A stretch of DNA of 64,000 nt, taken from NCBI RefSeq assembly GCF_000691225.1, contig NZ_JMSZ01000021.1:45764-109763 (forward strand), given 5' to 3'. Numbering within the stretch: the stretch's first letter is position 1; every line of letters starts with the position of its first letter. The notes under the pieces were generated by a model, which worked only from the letters and a program-made list of their open reading frames with translations, was not told the DNA's origin and did not search any database. The stretch is from Nitrincola lacisaponensis. GTDB lineage: Bacteria > Pseudomonadota > Gammaproteobacteria > Pseudomonadales > Balneatricaceae. A program made the translations under genes and the position numbers. Below are positions 35,144 through 45,086 of the stretch, piece by piece.

Positions 35144-35708
35144 AATAATACTCCTTGGTTTGTTGGGTAAAGGGTTTGAAGGTCCATTCCGGTCGGGTGG
35201 CATCTGGCGGCAACAGCAGCACGGGTTGGGCATTACCAATACGTTCTCCTTCAGGTGTGCCAGTCACTTGTGCACGAATGACGCGATACACCCCTGAGTG
35301 TGCAACGATCAATGGCCAGTCATACTGGTTCAGCTGCTGATTGATCGCCTGGATGACCCGTTGGGTAAAGTCATCCCAGCTTTCGCCTGCCGGTGGCGTG
35401 TCGGTATAGGGTGGCAGGGCAGCCCAGGGAGCACCTTCCAGTTGGCCCCAATCACGTTCACGCAGACCCTCGACAGGCGTGAGAGGTTGCCCGGCGGTTG
35501 CACGTTGTGCAGTTTCCCATGCACGCAGTAACGGGCTTGCAGCGATACAGCTCCAGCGTATGTCTGCCAGTAGTGTGGCAGCCATATCGGCTTCCTGCTG
35601 TCCTTGAGCATTCAGCGGTGTATCTGTACTGCCGCCAATGCGCTGTTGCTGATTCATGGCGGTTTCACCATGACGAAGAAAAACAAAAGGTTTGTGGATC
35701 AATTTCAT
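35136..35708 (-). CDS. Histidine phosphatase family protein
   Basis: A 190-residue phosphatase of the phosphoglycerate-mutase-like superfamily. The phospho-accepting histidine is in VFLRHGETAMNQQQR near the N-terminus; the acid/base segment LRERDWGQLEG and the second histidine in VAHSGVYRVI complete the active site. The length matches CobC/GpmB-type phosphatases, not true mutases. It lies 29 bases after the MBL-fold gene and overlaps the HAD gene by 8 bases. In this operon it is one of three likely hydrolases acting after import of a phosphorylated compound. Confidence 0.88.
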   Translation of the reverse strand: MKLIHKPFVFLRHGETAMNQQQRIGGSTDTPLNAQGQQEADMAATLLADIRWSCIAASPLLRAWETAQRATAGQPLTPVEGLRERDWGQLEGAPWAALPPYTDTPPAGESWDDFTQRVIQAINQQLNQYDWPLIVAHSGVYRVIRAQVTGTPEGERIGNAQPVLLLPPDATRPEWTFKPFTQQTKEYYFA

Positions 35709-35737
35709 ACCAGTATCCAGGTTGATGAAAGTTGGAT

Positions 35738-36796
35738 TTAGAGAGTAATCACCGGTTCAACGCTCAGCCGTTTTCCCAGGGCAGTCTGCCAGCCGTTGTG
35801 ATCAAGCTTGCAGAAAAGCGGGATAACCTGTTCAGCCTGAAGGGCATCTGCCAGCTGTTGAATGCAGGAGGTACGTGGGTGAACATTCCAGCGATACCAG
35901 CTCGCATGTCCTTGCTCGACATCCTGCTGTGCTTTCGGTGGCAGGTAGCCGGTATAGATGATCTGTCCGGTATAGTCTGGATCATCGATCAGTCGAGCGG
36001 CTTCACCACCAGTACCATCAGCATCCGCTGCCAGTCGGATCAACCGGCTTTCCTGGGTTTCAGCTTGCTGCCAGGGGAGCGGTTTCAAGGCGCTTAACTG
36101 TTGATGAATCCTGGGTTTCAACAGTTCCGGCGGTAATGTCTGCAAGGCTTTCTGAAATCGCTGACAGGCAGAATCCAAGGTCCAGGGCAGTGCCATTGAC
36201 TGGCACCAGAGGGCTAACTCCAGTGCTCGCCCGGAGGGAGGTACCGGCAGCAGGCTGGCATGGTTCAGCTGTTGCCGGAGGATGGTCTGGCATTCAGTCT
36301 GATTGATTTCATACAGTCCATAAGAGGCATCCAGCAATGCCAGTCGTGCCTGAGGAGGCCAGTCGAAAGGATAGAGCAATGACTCAAAGCTGAAGTCACC
36401 GCTGTAAAAAATACCGCCAGCAATATCTAAATGCAGCCAGATGCCATCCAGAGAATGACCGGCCAGTCCGCAGGTGACAGTGACCCCTTCAATGATAATC
36501 TGTCCACGGCGTGGCAGAGGATGCCAGCGACGACCGGCAGGCAGGCTTTGTGCCACCGTGGGGGTGCAATAGAGGGGAATGGTATCGGGTAGCCAACGCA
36601 CAGCACCCAGATGGTCTACATGATCATGTGTGATCAGCAGTGCATCCGGGTGCTGCTCCTGATACCAGTCACAGGGCTGGTCTGCCTGCAGAGGTCCCCC
36701 TGCATCCAGCAGCAGTGTGCGTCCATTCAGGTCAATGCGAATGGCGGCGGGTGCTTTGGCATCCAGCCCGCTGAGTATTTCAATGCGAGGCATCAT
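35738..36796 (-). CDS. Metallo-beta-lactamase-fold hydrolase
   Basis: A 352-residue MBL-fold protein. Metal ligands are visible as LITHDHVDHLGAVRWLP (HxHxDH type), a histidine in CGLAGHSLDG and an aspartate in IFYSGDFSFES. The second half, from about residue 180, is unlike the beta-CASP RNases and ends in a stretch with LFCKLDHNGWQTALGK; I do not recognise a family. The start overlaps the stop of the ATPase gene (ATGA). PhnP, an MBL-fold phosphodiesterase of phosphonate breakdown, is a useful comparison, but similarity beyond the fold is not claimed. Confidence 0.82.
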   Translation of the reverse strand: MMPRIEILSGLDAKAPAAIRIDLNGRTLLLDAGGPLQADQPCDWYQEQHPDALLITHDHVDHLGAVRWLPDTIPLYCTPTVAQSLPAGRRWHPLPRRGQIIIEGVTVTCGLAGHSLDGIWLHLDIAGGIFYSGDFSFESLLYPFDWPPQARLALLDASYGLYEINQTECQTILRQQLNHASLLPVPPSGRALELALWCQSMALPWTLDSACQRFQKALQTLPPELLKPRIHQQLSALKPLPWQQAETQESRLIRLAADADGTGGEAARLIDDPDYTGQIIYTGYLPPKAQQDVEQGHASWYRWNVHPRTSCIQQLADALQAEQVIPLFCKLDHNGWQTALGKRLSVEPVITL

Positions 36797-37887
36797 GCCG
36801 CAGACTCCAGGCTCCAGCCCTGTAAAACCTGAAGTAGCACCTGACTGCCAGGAGCGATGGCCTGGTGATGATAGGCGGTCAGCAGGCTGCCATTGTCCAG
36901 TTGTAATGCAATCTCGTGACGCTCACCACGAAAGACACTGCGTTGCACGCGACCCTGCAGAGGGTTATCCGTGCTCAGGTCATTGAGCAAGGTGTCACTG
37001 GTGTGCAACCGGATATGTTCAGGCCGGATCAGTACAGCGGTGGTTTTATCTGAGTGGTTTTTATCTAAGGCGCTTTTGCCTGAAGCGATGCCCCGACTTA
37101 GCTGCCGCAGATCTTCACCGGAGAGCTGCTGTCCTGCTGGAATAGCGGGCACCTGAAGGATGCTGCCTTGGCCGATAAAACTGGCGATCCACTCGGTTCT
37201 GGGGTGCTGGTACAGGGTTTCAGGTGTTGCCCATTGTACCAGCTCCCCTTGTTGCATGACGGCGATATGATCTGCCAGTGACATGGCCTCGGACTGATCA
37301 TGTGTGACATAGACCAGGGTTGCTCCAGTGCGCTGATGAAATTCACGGAAACTCTCTTCCATGGAGGCTCGCAGATGGCGGTCGAGATTGGCGAGCGGTT
37401 CATCCAGCAGGACAACATCCGGTTCGGTTACCAGGCAGCGGGCCAGTGCCACACGCTGGCGCTGGCCACCGCTCAGGTCCTGAGGCATGCGCTCAGCCAG
37501 ACTTTCCAGTTGCACGATGGCCAGTGCTTCCTGAACGCGGCGCTGATAATCCTGTCCGCGAATGCCGCGATGCCGCAACGGATAGCCAACATTTTCGGCG
37601 ACAGACATATGCGGCCAGAGCGCATAGGATTGAAAAACCATGCCGATATTGCGTGCTTCGGTGGGTACTTGCCATCCGGGGCGGGCCAGGCAATGCCCAT
37701 CTCGCAGTATTTCGCCTTCTGTCAGGGTTTCAAAACCGGCCAGCATGCGCAGGGTCGTGGTTTTTCCACAACCGCTGGGGCCCAGCAGTGCGATAAACTC
37801 ACCTTTAGGCAGGGTTAAACTCAACTGCCTGACCGCAGCACTGTTGCCGTAATGCTTGGATACGTTATTCAGAATCAGTTCTGCCAT
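36793..37887 (-). CDS. ABC importer ATP-binding protein (iron/AEP/spermidine type)
   Basis: A 364-residue ATPase. Walker A is LLGPSGCGKTTTLRMLAG, the signature LSGGQRQRVALARCL, Walker B PDVVLLDEPLANLD and the switch histidine is in VYVTHDQSEAM. Residues after about 240 form a TOBE-type regulatory domain (VLIRPEHIRLH). This is the FbpC/PotA/PhnT class that works with two-domain permeases such as the next gene's product. It overlaps that permease gene by 13 bases and the MBL gene by 4. Confidence 0.92.
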   Translation of the reverse strand: MAELILNNVSKHYGNSAAVRQLSLTLPKGEFIALLGPSGCGKTTTLRMLAGFETLTEGEILRDGHCLARPGWQVPTEARNIGMVFQSYALWPHMSVAENVGYPLRHRGIRGQDYQRRVQEALAIVQLESLAERMPQDLSGGQRQRVALARCLVTEPDVVLLDEPLANLDRHLRASMEESFREFHQRTGATLVYVTHDQSEAMSLADHIAVMQQGELVQWATPETLYQHPRTEWIASFIGQGSILQVPAIPAGQQLSGEDLRQLSRGIASGKSALDKNHSDKTTAVLIRPEHIRLHTSDTLLNDLSTDNPLQGRVQRSVFRGERHEIALQLDNGSLLTAYHHQAIAPGSQVLLQVLQGWSLESAA

Positions 37888-39578
37888 GGAATCACTCCCT
37901 TGGGTAAATAGCGAGCCATCAGGCTCAGAAGTAACATCAGTGCAGCCACCATCAACACCACCAATACCGCGATGGCAGAGGCGAGAATGCTGTCACCGCT
38001 TTGATCTAGGTTGAAAATCAGGACCCCGAGGGTTTCTTTGCCGGCACTCCAGAGCAGTGCTGATACCGTCAGCTCGTTTACCGCCGTCAGAAAGACCAGC
38101 AGACCTCCGGCAAAAACCGCCGGGGCGACGAGTGGCAGCAGAATATCCATCAGACGACGCAAGGTGCCAGCTCCGGCTATACGCGCGGCTTCTTCAAGAC
38201 TGGGGTCTAACTCACTGAAACTGGCGGCTATCGGCTTGAGGCTGACCGACAGAAAACGCGCCAGGTAAGCGATGAAAATAATGCCGAGGGTACCGTAGAG
38301 CGTCAGATTCAACAGAGGTATCGGTTTGGCAAACAACAGGATACAGGCAATAGCCAGCACAACTCCCGGCAGGGCATAAGGGATTTCAATCAGACTGTTA
38401 AGTAGCGATTTCAGCGAATGCGGCAGGCTTTGCATCCGGTAGGCCAGCAGCGTTGCCAGACACATCAATACGGCGGCGGCGCCTCCGGCAAGCCACAGGC
38501 TGTTATGAAAGGCCCGGCGTGTCACGCCTTGACGCCCGATCATCTCCTGATAGGCGGCAAAGCTCAGGTTATCCAGCGTCAGGGGAACTCCCAGTGCGGG
38601 GACCAGTGAACTGGTGATCAGTGCCAACAGCGGTGCTACCAGGATCAATAACAGGATGACTGCCAACACAGCTTCCAGTGCAAAGCGCCAGACGCCGAGC
38701 GAAAAGTCCTGCGCACGACCACTGTGTCCCAGCAGGGTGAAGCGCCGCCGTTTCAGCATATGTTGTTGCAACATGACACCCAGGAGGGCCAGGACACCGA
38801 TCAGTATCGACAAGGAAGCGATCTCGCTAAGTACACTGGTGCCGAAACCGGACATTTTCTGATAGATCAGCGTGGGCAGGACATAGTAGGACGCCGGAAT
38901 ACCCAGCATGGCGGGAATCCCAAAATTTCCCAGTGCTGAAACAAACGCGATGGAGGCTCCGGCTATCATCCCGTTACGACTCAGCGGCAGAATCATATCC
39001 AGCCAGACAGCTCGAGAACCTGCACCACTGATCCGTGCAGCTTCAATCAGATCGCGCGGCAGATGAATCAGACTGGTCCGTAATGCCAGAAACACCAGAG
39101 GTGCATGCTGGATACCCAGCAGCAAGGCAATCCCTTCTGCAGAGTAGAGTGGCTGACGTGATCCCAGCGGAGGTGCAATGCCCAGCGTATTCAGCAACGG
39201 ACTGCCAGGGCCGGTCAATTGTAACCAACTGAGTGCTGTGACCTGTGGTGGAATCATCATTGGCAGCATAAAGCAGAATACCCAAAGCGCTTTCAGGCGA
39301 ATGTTGGTCAGTGTGAGGGTAAAGGCAAACAGACTGCCCAGCAGCATGGCAATCAGTGTTCCCAGTGTGCTGGTGTAAAGGCTGTTCCAGAGGGAGCGCC
39401 AGGTTGCAGGTTGCTGCATTACTTGCATCAGTGGGGAGTCACTGCCCAGTTGCCAGCCTCGCAAGGCTTCCATCAGCAGACGGAGTGTCGGCAGAAGTGT
39501 CAGCAGGCTGATCAGCAGAACCAATAACATCAGCAGCCAGCGTGACTGGCTGCTTGCGTCGAATACGCGTTGAATCAT
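37875..39578 (-). CDS. Two-module ABC importer permease (FbpB/PhnU-V-like fusion)
   Basis: A 567-residue inner-membrane protein with about 12 hydrophobic segments, formed by two BPD_transp_1 modules in one chain. Each module has its coupling loop for the ATPase: EAARISGAGSRAVW in the first half and EEAARIAGAGTLRRLM in the second. This layout is known for iron(III) importers and for some 2-aminoethylphosphonate importers. It starts 6 bases after the binding-protein gene's stop. Its neighbours and the Pho box argue for a phosphorus-containing ligand rather than iron. Confidence 0.9.
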   Translation of the reverse strand: MIQRVFDASSQSRWLLMLLVLLISLLTLLPTLRLLMEALRGWQLGSDSPLMQVMQQPATWRSLWNSLYTSTLGTLIAMLLGSLFAFTLTLTNIRLKALWVFCFMLPMMIPPQVTALSWLQLTGPGSPLLNTLGIAPPLGSRQPLYSAEGIALLLGIQHAPLVFLALRTSLIHLPRDLIEAARISGAGSRAVWLDMILPLSRNGMIAGASIAFVSALGNFGIPAMLGIPASYYVLPTLIYQKMSGFGTSVLSEIASLSILIGVLALLGVMLQQHMLKRRRFTLLGHSGRAQDFSLGVWRFALEAVLAVILLLILVAPLLALITSSLVPALGVPLTLDNLSFAAYQEMIGRQGVTRRAFHNSLWLAGGAAAVLMCLATLLAYRMQSLPHSLKSLLNSLIEIPYALPGVVLAIACILLFAKPIPLLNLTLYGTLGIIFIAYLARFLSVSLKPIAASFSELDPSLEEAARIAGAGTLRRLMDILLPLVAPAVFAGGLLVFLTAVNELTVSALLWSAGKETLGVLIFNLDQSGDSILASAIAVLVVLMVAALMLLLSLMARYLPKGVIPWQN

Positions 39579-39584
39579 CTGTGA

Positions 39585-40565
39585 TTAACCGCCGAAGAGT
39601 TCACTGAAGCGCTGTTTGTTGGGCTCGGCATCATCCAGTGCCTTGGCGGCATTCAGCGGAATCAGCTGAATGCTATCCCGTGACGGAAATCCGGCAGGTG
39701 GCTCGATCCCTTCACGTGCAGGCAGGTATCCCTGCTCGCTGACCAACTGCTGGCCTTCTGCAGAGAGCAGAAAATCCACAAAACGCTGTGCGGCTTCGGG
39801 TTGAGCCGCATCTTTCAGAATGGCCACCGGTTCAGTGACGGCGGTGACGCCTTCCTGTGGAAATACGAATTGGATTGGCGAGCCTTTGGCCGCCTCACGA
39901 ATCGCCATGAAATCCACGATCACTCCATAGGGATGTGTACCGGCGGTGATGGCAGAGAGTACGGCACCATTGCCTGCCTGGGCCGATGCTCCATTTTGCT
40001 TGAGGGCTGCATAGTAATCCCATCCCAGTTCGGCCTGGTCGGTGAGTGCAGCCAGATGAATCAGAGCTGCACCAGAATAGAGCGGACTCGGCATGACAAC
40101 CTGATTACGGTATTGCTCATTCACCAGATCTTGCCAGCTGTCTGGTTGCTGCGATGCACGGGTGTGATACGCGATGCCGGTGGTAATCATCTTGGTGCCA
40201 TAGTAATAGCCTTCCGCGTCATACAGCTCGGCATCATAGGCGTCGCGCTCCGGGCTCAGGTAAGCCTGTAACAGACCTTCACGCTTCAGGGATTCCAGCG
40301 TTACGTTGTCAGCAATCAGCAGCACATCGGGTTTGCTGATGCCTGCGCTCAGTTCAGCACGCAAGCGGGTGATGAGTTGGGTGGTGCCATCGCGTACCCA
40401 GTCAACCTGAATATCCGGGTTGGCGCGGGTAAAGGCATCCACTGTCATTTGAGCATCAGTGTTGGGTTGGCTGGTATACAGCGTCAGTGTTTGTTGGGCG
40501 AAAGCCGCACCCGGCAGTGTCAGAGCAGTAGCCAATAACCATGTGCGCAGTGTTGGGGTTGACAT
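39585..40565 (-). CDS. Periplasmic binding protein of the Pho-box ABC importer
   Basis: A 326-residue class of SBP_bac_1/6 binding protein. It has a Sec signal peptide (MSTPTLRTWLLATALTLPG, cleavage after AAFA). The mature start QQTLTLYTSQPNTDAQMTVDAF is typical of iron- and 2-aminoethylphosphonate-type binding proteins; the paired tyrosines of ferric-binding proteins are not evident at the usual C-terminal spot. The start at 40565, with GGAG 9 bases upstream, is preferred to a frame 27 residues longer that crosses the Pho box region. It is the first gene of a six-gene operon and is divergent from a DeoR-type regulator. Confidence 0.88.
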   Translation of the reverse strand: MSTPTLRTWLLATALTLPGAAFAQQTLTLYTSQPNTDAQMTVDAFTRANPDIQVDWVRDGTTQLITRLRAELSAGISKPDVLLIADNVTLESLKREGLLQAYLSPERDAYDAELYDAEGYYYGTKMITTGIAYHTRASQQPDSWQDLVNEQYRNQVVMPSPLYSGAALIHLAALTDQAELGWDYYAALKQNGASAQAGNGAVLSAITAGTHPYGVIVDFMAIREAAKGSPIQFVFPQEGVTAVTEPVAILKDAAQPEAAQRFVDFLLSAEGQQLVSEQGYLPAREGIEPPAGFPSRDSIQLIPLNAAKALDDAEPNKQRFSELFGG

Positions 40566-40615
40566 GACAGCATCTCCAGTTAGGTCGAATGAAGTGCATA
40601 GCCTAGTGTCATCAA

Positions 40616-40633
40616 ATGACAATAAAGTGACAT
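40616..40633 (-). promoter_or_regulatory. Pho-box-like sequence before the ABC importer operon
   Basis: Read on the minus strand, ATGTCAC-TTTA-TTGTCAT is two 7-base repeats with a 4-base AT spacer, the geometry of PhoB sites (CTGTCAT repeats, 11-base period); the halves match at 5 and 6 of 7 positions. It ends 50 bases before the start codon, with TATGCA as a possible -10. An overlapping inverted repeat, TGTCAT-CAA-ATGACA at 40607-40621, may be the site of the divergent DeoR regulator. Confidence 0.6.
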
Positions 40634-40709
40634 TAAGCTTTCGCATGCAGGTGGTGTTCTTTCGCTTGCATGTCTTTTGTTTTCGCTTTTTGACAGAGGA
40701 GCCGGGTGA

Positions 40710-41465
40710 ATGAATACACTGCAGCGTCGACAGCAGATCGTGGCTTTAATCAATCAATCAGGCCGACAGTCGCTGGAGTCCATGGCGAAGCAATTTGGTG
40801 TCACGATACAAACCATTCGCAGTGATGTTCGGGTCTTGGCCAACCGAGGTCTGCTGATGCGTCAACATGGCAGTGCAGCCCCTTTTCCCGGTCGTGAGAA
40901 TGTCGAATTTGATCAGCGTCAGATCGTCAATCGCAGTGGCAAACAGGTGATTGCCGAGCATTGTCTGACACTGATCAGTGATTACCACAGCCTGTTTCTG
41001 GGAACCGGTACAACGGTTGAGCAGTTGGCCATGCTGCTCAGTGCCCGCCAGGGAATTCGGGTAATGACCAACAACCTGCATGCGGCAACACAGCTGTGTC
41101 ATCACCCTGACTGCGAACTGATTATTGCTGGTGGTCTGGTGAGAAAGCGTGATCAGGATGTGGTGGGCGGAGATGCGCTGCGTTTTTTCTCCCGTTTTCG
41201 GGTGGATGTCGGCATTGTATCGGTAGGCGGTATGAATCGGCAGGGACAGTTGTATGACTACAATACCGATGAAGTGATGGCTCGAGAGGCACTGCTGGAA
41301 AATGCCCGACTACGGATACTGCTGCTGGACAGCTCCAAGTTCGATACTGAAGCCAGTTGCAGTGCCGGACATCTGACCGATTATGATGTGGTGGTGATGG
41401 ATCAGGCACCCGTGCCGACTCTGCGTAATCGCTTGTCAGCTGAAAAAGTGCGTTTGATTTATTAA
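40710..41465 (+). CDS. DeoR-family transcriptional regulator
   Basis: A 251-residue regulator. The N-terminal winged helix has the DeoR signature (RRQQIVALINQSGRQSLESM, then FGVTIQTIRSDVRVLANRGL). The sensor domain carries LFLGTGTTVEQLAMLL, RVMTNNLHAA and the C-terminal DSSKFDTEASCSAG, which is the sugar-phosphate-binding fold of the family. Effectors are normally phosphorylated sugars or polyols, so a sugar phosphate or glycerophospho-type compound is a fair guess for the ligand of the divergent importer. GAGGAG precedes the ATG by 8 bases. Confidence 0.9.
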   Translation: MNTLQRRQQIVALINQSGRQSLESMAKQFGVTIQTIRSDVRVLANRGLLMRQHGSAAPFPGRENVEFDQRQIVNRSGKQVIAEHCLTLISDYHSLFLGTGTTVEQLAMLLSARQGIRVMTNNLHAATQLCHHPDCELIIAGGLVRKRDQDVVGGDALRFFSRFRVDVGIVSVGGMNRQGQLYDYNTDEVMAREALLENARLRILLLDSSKFDTEASCSAGHLTDYDVVVMDQAPVPTLRNRLSAEKVRLIY

Positions 41466-41579
41466 CAACTGAGTGCGTGAAGGGGTGTTGTACTGCGCTG
41501 GTATATTTATTGCTAGATGAGATCGTGTTTTAATATCATACTAAAGTACTAGGACTATATTTTAGCATCAGGACTGCCA

Positions 41580-43502
41580 ATGAACTTACAAAAGAAAATC
41601 TATTTGATGTTGGGCGGCCTTATTGCGCTGGTCGCCGTGATTGCAGCCGCCGGCACTTTTCTGAATCAGCGTATTCAGATGCAGGCAGCTGCTGAATCGA
41701 TACGCCAGGATGCTGTTGCGAATGTCACCTCATTATTGTCTGTTACAGACAGTATCATGTCGGAACGGGTGCGTAGCAGTATGCGTTTATTGATGGAGCG
41801 TGGTGAGTCATTGGGACGCGCCAATCAGGGCGAGGCTGTCAGTGTTAATGGGCGGATGGTTGCCGAGCTGTTGCTGGGTGATCAGGGGCAGGCAAATCGT
41901 TTCGAACTGGTGGATGGTGTGACCTCAGTAATGGGTGGCACAGCGACGCTGTTCTCCAGAAGCGGTGACGATTTTGTGCGCATATCTACCAATGTGATCA
42001 ATCAGGGCCAGCGTGCTATCGGCACTCTGTTGGATCCTCAGGGGGCTGCGATTCGGGCTAACCGGGAAGGGCGTGCCTTCTATGGGCAGGTGGATATCCT
42101 TGGGAACCCTTTTTTGACAGGGTATGAGCCGATCCGAAATACTGCAGGTGAGGTGATCGGAATCTGGTATGTAGGTTACTCGGCAGATTTGCAGGCCTTG
42201 CAGGACGTGATTCAGCGTACACACATTCTGGATCAGGGCTTTATTGCCTTACTTGATGGTCAGGGGCGTGTGCGATTACATTCCGGTCATATGGAAGCGG
42301 ATGAAGTGACCAATATTCTCAATACCCCCGGCCATTGGCGTGTAGAAACTTCAACCTTTACACCCTGGGGTTATCAGATTGCCACAGGCATCTCGACACA
42401 GGAGGTCAGCTCTATCGCCTTGGCGAATTCTGTGAAAGCCGTGCTGGTGATAATGGTGGCAGCCTTCTTGATTATGATGGTACTGGGTGCCTTGATCCGG
42501 CGTCAGGTCATTGTACCCATTAACCAGACGGTGACAGTGCTGTCGGGCATTACCGAAGGTGAGTCGGATCTGACCCAGCGCTTTAATTCAAAAAGTCAGG
42601 ATGAGATCGGAGCACTTGGGCGTGGATTTGACCGTATGCTGACACGCCTTCAGGATATGGTTCGCAATATCCGTCAGTCCATGCACAGCGTGGTATTGTC
42701 GTTGGAGTCGTTGCATCAGCGTGCATCCAGCTCCGTTTCTGCGGCAGATCAACTGGACAGTGAAACGGAACTGGTTGCGACGGCTATCAATGAAATGGCC
42801 TGCACCGCTGAAGGTGTGGCTGTGCATGCTCAACAAGCTGATCAGGCGACCCGGGATGCCAGCCTGCGTGCTGAAGAGGGGAGTTTGTCTCTGGATAAAC
42901 TGAGTCGCAACATTACGGATCAGTCGTCACACAGTGACAGTTTGATAGGGGTTACTGAAGAGCTGCGTTCCGCCAGTGAAGCCATTTTTTCGGTACTGGA
43001 AGTAATCCGGAATGTAGCGGAACAGACCAATTTACTGGCACTGAATGCAGCCATTGAAGCAGCGCGGGCGGGTGAGCAGGGACGGGGATTTGCCGTTGTC
43101 GCAGATGAAGTCAGAGCACTTGCCGGTCGGACTCAGCGTTCCACTGATGAAATTCGTGTCATGGTTGATCGTCTGGATGCAGGTGTCAATCAGGCTGTTG
43201 GCTTGATGCAGGACAACCAGTTGCTGGTGAATACCAATGTTGAGCTGGTGACAGAGGCGGGTGAATCATTTCGGGCGATTGTTACCAGCTTGAATGCGGT
43301 GCAGCAAGTCACGGCTGAGATTGCCAGCTCTGCAGCAGAGCAAAGCCAGGTTGCAGGCGATATTAACCAGAATATTGTCCGCATCCGTGATCTGGCTACA
43401 CACAATCTGAACACCCTTCGGGAAGTGGACGCATCCACTGTTGAATTCCAGCAGGCGTTTGAACAGATCGAATCCCAGGTGGGGCGCTATCGAATTGATT
43501 AA
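41580..43502 (+). CDS. Methyl-accepting chemotaxis protein with Cache sensor
   Basis: A 640-residue receptor. Order: membrane segment 1 (residues about 7-27), periplasmic Cache_3-type sensor with [20 protein letters not shown], membrane segment 2 (about 283-303), HAMP with [15 protein letters not shown], and the signalling domain with the hairpin [20 protein letters not shown]. No C-terminal CheR-binding pentapeptide is seen. Cache_3 sensors of this type often bind organic acids such as citrate or short carboxylates. It stands alone, 114 bases after the DeoR gene, and converges with the MocR gene with a 4-base overlap. Confidence 0.93.
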   Translation: MNLQKKIYLMLGGLIALVAVIAAAGTFLNQRIQMQAAAESIRQDAVANVTSLLSVTDSIMSERVRSSMRLLMERGESLGRANQGEAVSVNGRMVAELLLGDQGQANRFELVDGVTSVMGGTATLFSRSGDDFVRISTNVINQGQRAIGTLLDPQGAAIRANREGRAFYGQVDILGNPFLTGYEPIRNTAGEVIGIWYVGYSADLQALQDVIQRTHILDQGFIALLDGQGRVRLHSGHMEADEVTNILNTPGHWRVETSTFTPWGYQIATGISTQEVSSIALANSVKAVLVIMVAAFLIMMVLGALIRRQVIVPINQTVTVLSGITEGESDLTQRFNSKSQDEIGALGRGFDRMLTRLQDMVRNIRQSMHSVVLSLESLHQRASSSVSAADQLDSETELVATAINEMACTAEGVAVHAQQADQATRDASLRAEEGSLSLDKLSRNITDQSSHSDSLIGVTEELRSASEAIFSVLEVIRNVAEQTNLLALNAAIEAARAGEQGRGFAVVADEVRALAGRTQRSTDEIRVMVDRLDAGVNQAVGLMQDNQLLVNTNVELVTEAGESFRAIVTSLNAVQQVTAEIASSAAEQSQVAGDINQNIVRIRDLATHNLNTLREVDASTVEFQQAFEQIESQVGRYRID

Positions 43503-44914
43503 GGGACGGGCTGGTCCAGGGCAAGGCTTTGATCAACGAGGGCTGAAAAGTGCTCCAGTCGGGATTGAATCGCCTCATCCAGTGGCCAGCCAGCGTTAAG
43601 ACGTACATAGCTCTGATACAAGTCCAGCGTGGTAAATGCGGGGCCGATGCGCAGGTCCAGCTGTTGCTGGACTGCCCGTTTCCAGAGATGTTTACTGTTC
43701 AGTCCCGGAATTTGTAACCACAGTACCATGCCACCCGTGGGGCTGCTGATGGCTGTGTCCGGCGGTAAGGTTTGCATCAAAAAGGCTCGATAATCTCGCA
43801 GGTTTTGTTGCAGGGTCAGACGTACCTTATTGAGATGACTCTGATACTGACCGGTGCTGATAAAGTCTGTCAGCCCTGCTTGTACAGGCGTACTGATACC
43901 GAAGTGGCTGACGGCATGTCTGTGTAGATAGGCATTTAGAAAACGTCCTGGCAAACACCAGCCGAGTCGTAAACCTGCGCTGAGGGTTTTGGAGACTGAG
44001 CTGCACCAGAGTAGAAAACCGCCTTTGTCCCAATGCTTGGCAGGCAGGGGGAGTGTTTTGCCCTGCCCCAGTTCGATATAGATATCATCTTCAATGACGG
44101 GAGTCTGGTACTGATTTGCCAGCTCTGCCAGTCGCTGCTTTTGTTGCGCAGACATACTGATCCCCTGGGGGTTCATATGTGATGTACTAAACAAACCCGC
44201 CTTGATTGTTGTTGCTTGCAGCAAGTGTTCAAACTGGTCCAGGTCGACACCTTCATCTGTTGAGGGTATCTCTATCACCTGGCGATCAAGTTCGGCCAAA
44301 AGTTCCAGCAGACCACTGAAACAGGGTGAGTTAACCGCGATGGTATCCCCCGGACCCGATACGGTTTCCAGCGCCATGCGTACTGCATTGATACACCCGC
44401 CGGTAATCACCAGTTCTTCATCCTTGAATGGAAAGCCCTGGTTCGAGAAGTGCTGTGCCAGCGCTTTTCTCAGTGCCGGATCTCCCTGTCGATCAGGGTA
44501 GGAGCACAGTTGTTGATCCAGGCGTTTGAGACCGCGTTTCATGCTACGTTGCAGGCTTTCTATAGGCATCATTGACGGGCCCAACTGAGAAATGCCCAAA
44601 GGACCCGGTTGCTGCAAACCCGTCAGATAGTCAATCTCTGATTCCCGAAAGGCGAGGCTTTTCGGTTGACTGCGGAATTGGGGTAAGGCGGGTGTTTGGG
44701 AAGATAACAGTGGTTGAGAAACATAAAAACCCGATTGAGGCTTGGCGATGATCCAGCCCAGTTCTTCCAGGTGGTGGTAGGTGTTGATCGCTGTTGTCAT
44801 GCTGACATCAAATTGCTGCGCCAGTTTTCTCAATGAGGGCATACGACTGCCCTGAGCCAGTTTTTTATGGCTAATATCGTCAATAATTTTTTCGGCAATC
44901 CCCTGGTATCGCAT
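43499..44914 (-). CDS. MocR/GntR-family regulator with aminotransferase domain
   Basis: A 471-residue fusion of a GntR winged helix (residues 1-70; [21 protein letters not shown]) with a class I aminotransferase-like domain. The PLP lysine is in [15 protein letters not shown], the PLP-aspartate region in [13 protein letters not shown]. Members bind PLP adducts of amino compounds and act mostly as activators. It is divergent from an EamA exporter gene 172 bases away, the usual MocR arrangement for control of a metabolite exporter. It may also regulate itself. Confidence 0.92.
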   Translation of the reverse strand: MRYQGIAEKIIDDISHKKLAQGSRMPSLRKLAQQFDVSMTTAINTYHHLEELGWIIAKPQSGFYVSQPLLSSQTPALPQFRSQPKSLAFRESEIDYLTGLQQPGPLGISQLGPSMMPIESLQRSMKRGLKRLDQQLCSYPDRQGDPALRKALAQHFSNQGFPFKDEELVITGGCINAVRMALETVSGPGDTIAVNSPCFSGLLELLAELDRQVIEIPSTDEGVDLDQFEHLLQATTIKAGLFSTSHMNPQGISMSAQQKQRLAELANQYQTPVIEDDIYIELGQGKTLPLPAKHWDKGGFLLWCSSVSKTLSAGLRLGWCLPGRFLNAYLHRHAVSHFGISTPVQAGLTDFISTGQYQSHLNKVRLTLQQNLRDYRAFLMQTLPPDTAISSPTGGMVLWLQIPGLNSKHLWKRAVQQQLDLRIGPAFTTLDLYQSYVRLNAGWPLDEAIQSRLEHFSALVDQSLALDQPVP

Positions 44915-44976
44915 CGAATGACAAATCCTCTAATGGCAATCCCGTTAACTGGCTCGGTGACGATCAAGATTAACGG

Positions 44977-44994
44977 CTGTATTGCAAACTGTAT
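44977..44994. promoter_or_regulatory. Direct repeats in the MocR/EamA divergent region
   Basis: Two CTGTAT repeats are spaced by 12 bases start to start, and a related CTGTTAT follows at 45019. MocR proteins often bind direct repeats, so this is a candidate operator. Short repeats like these also arise by chance. Confidence 0.3.
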
Positions 44995-45086
44995 ACTTTT
45001 TATTTTCATAAATTGAATCTGTTATCTTTCTTTCCCGGGTGTGACACTGATGGCTACACACTACTGAGGGTAGGGGAGAGAGCGTC

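Noticed and set aside
35144..35239. ATG at 35239 for the HAD phosphatase
   Set aside because: It would add a Cys-rich, Pro-rich stretch read from inside the histidine phosphatase gene; TTG at 35143 has a well-spaced GGAG and begins right at the HAD motif I strand.
36793..37887. Several 60-170 codon frames antisense to the importer ATPase
   Set aside because: They are by-products of the codon pattern of the true gene; the ATPase motifs are complete on the minus strand.
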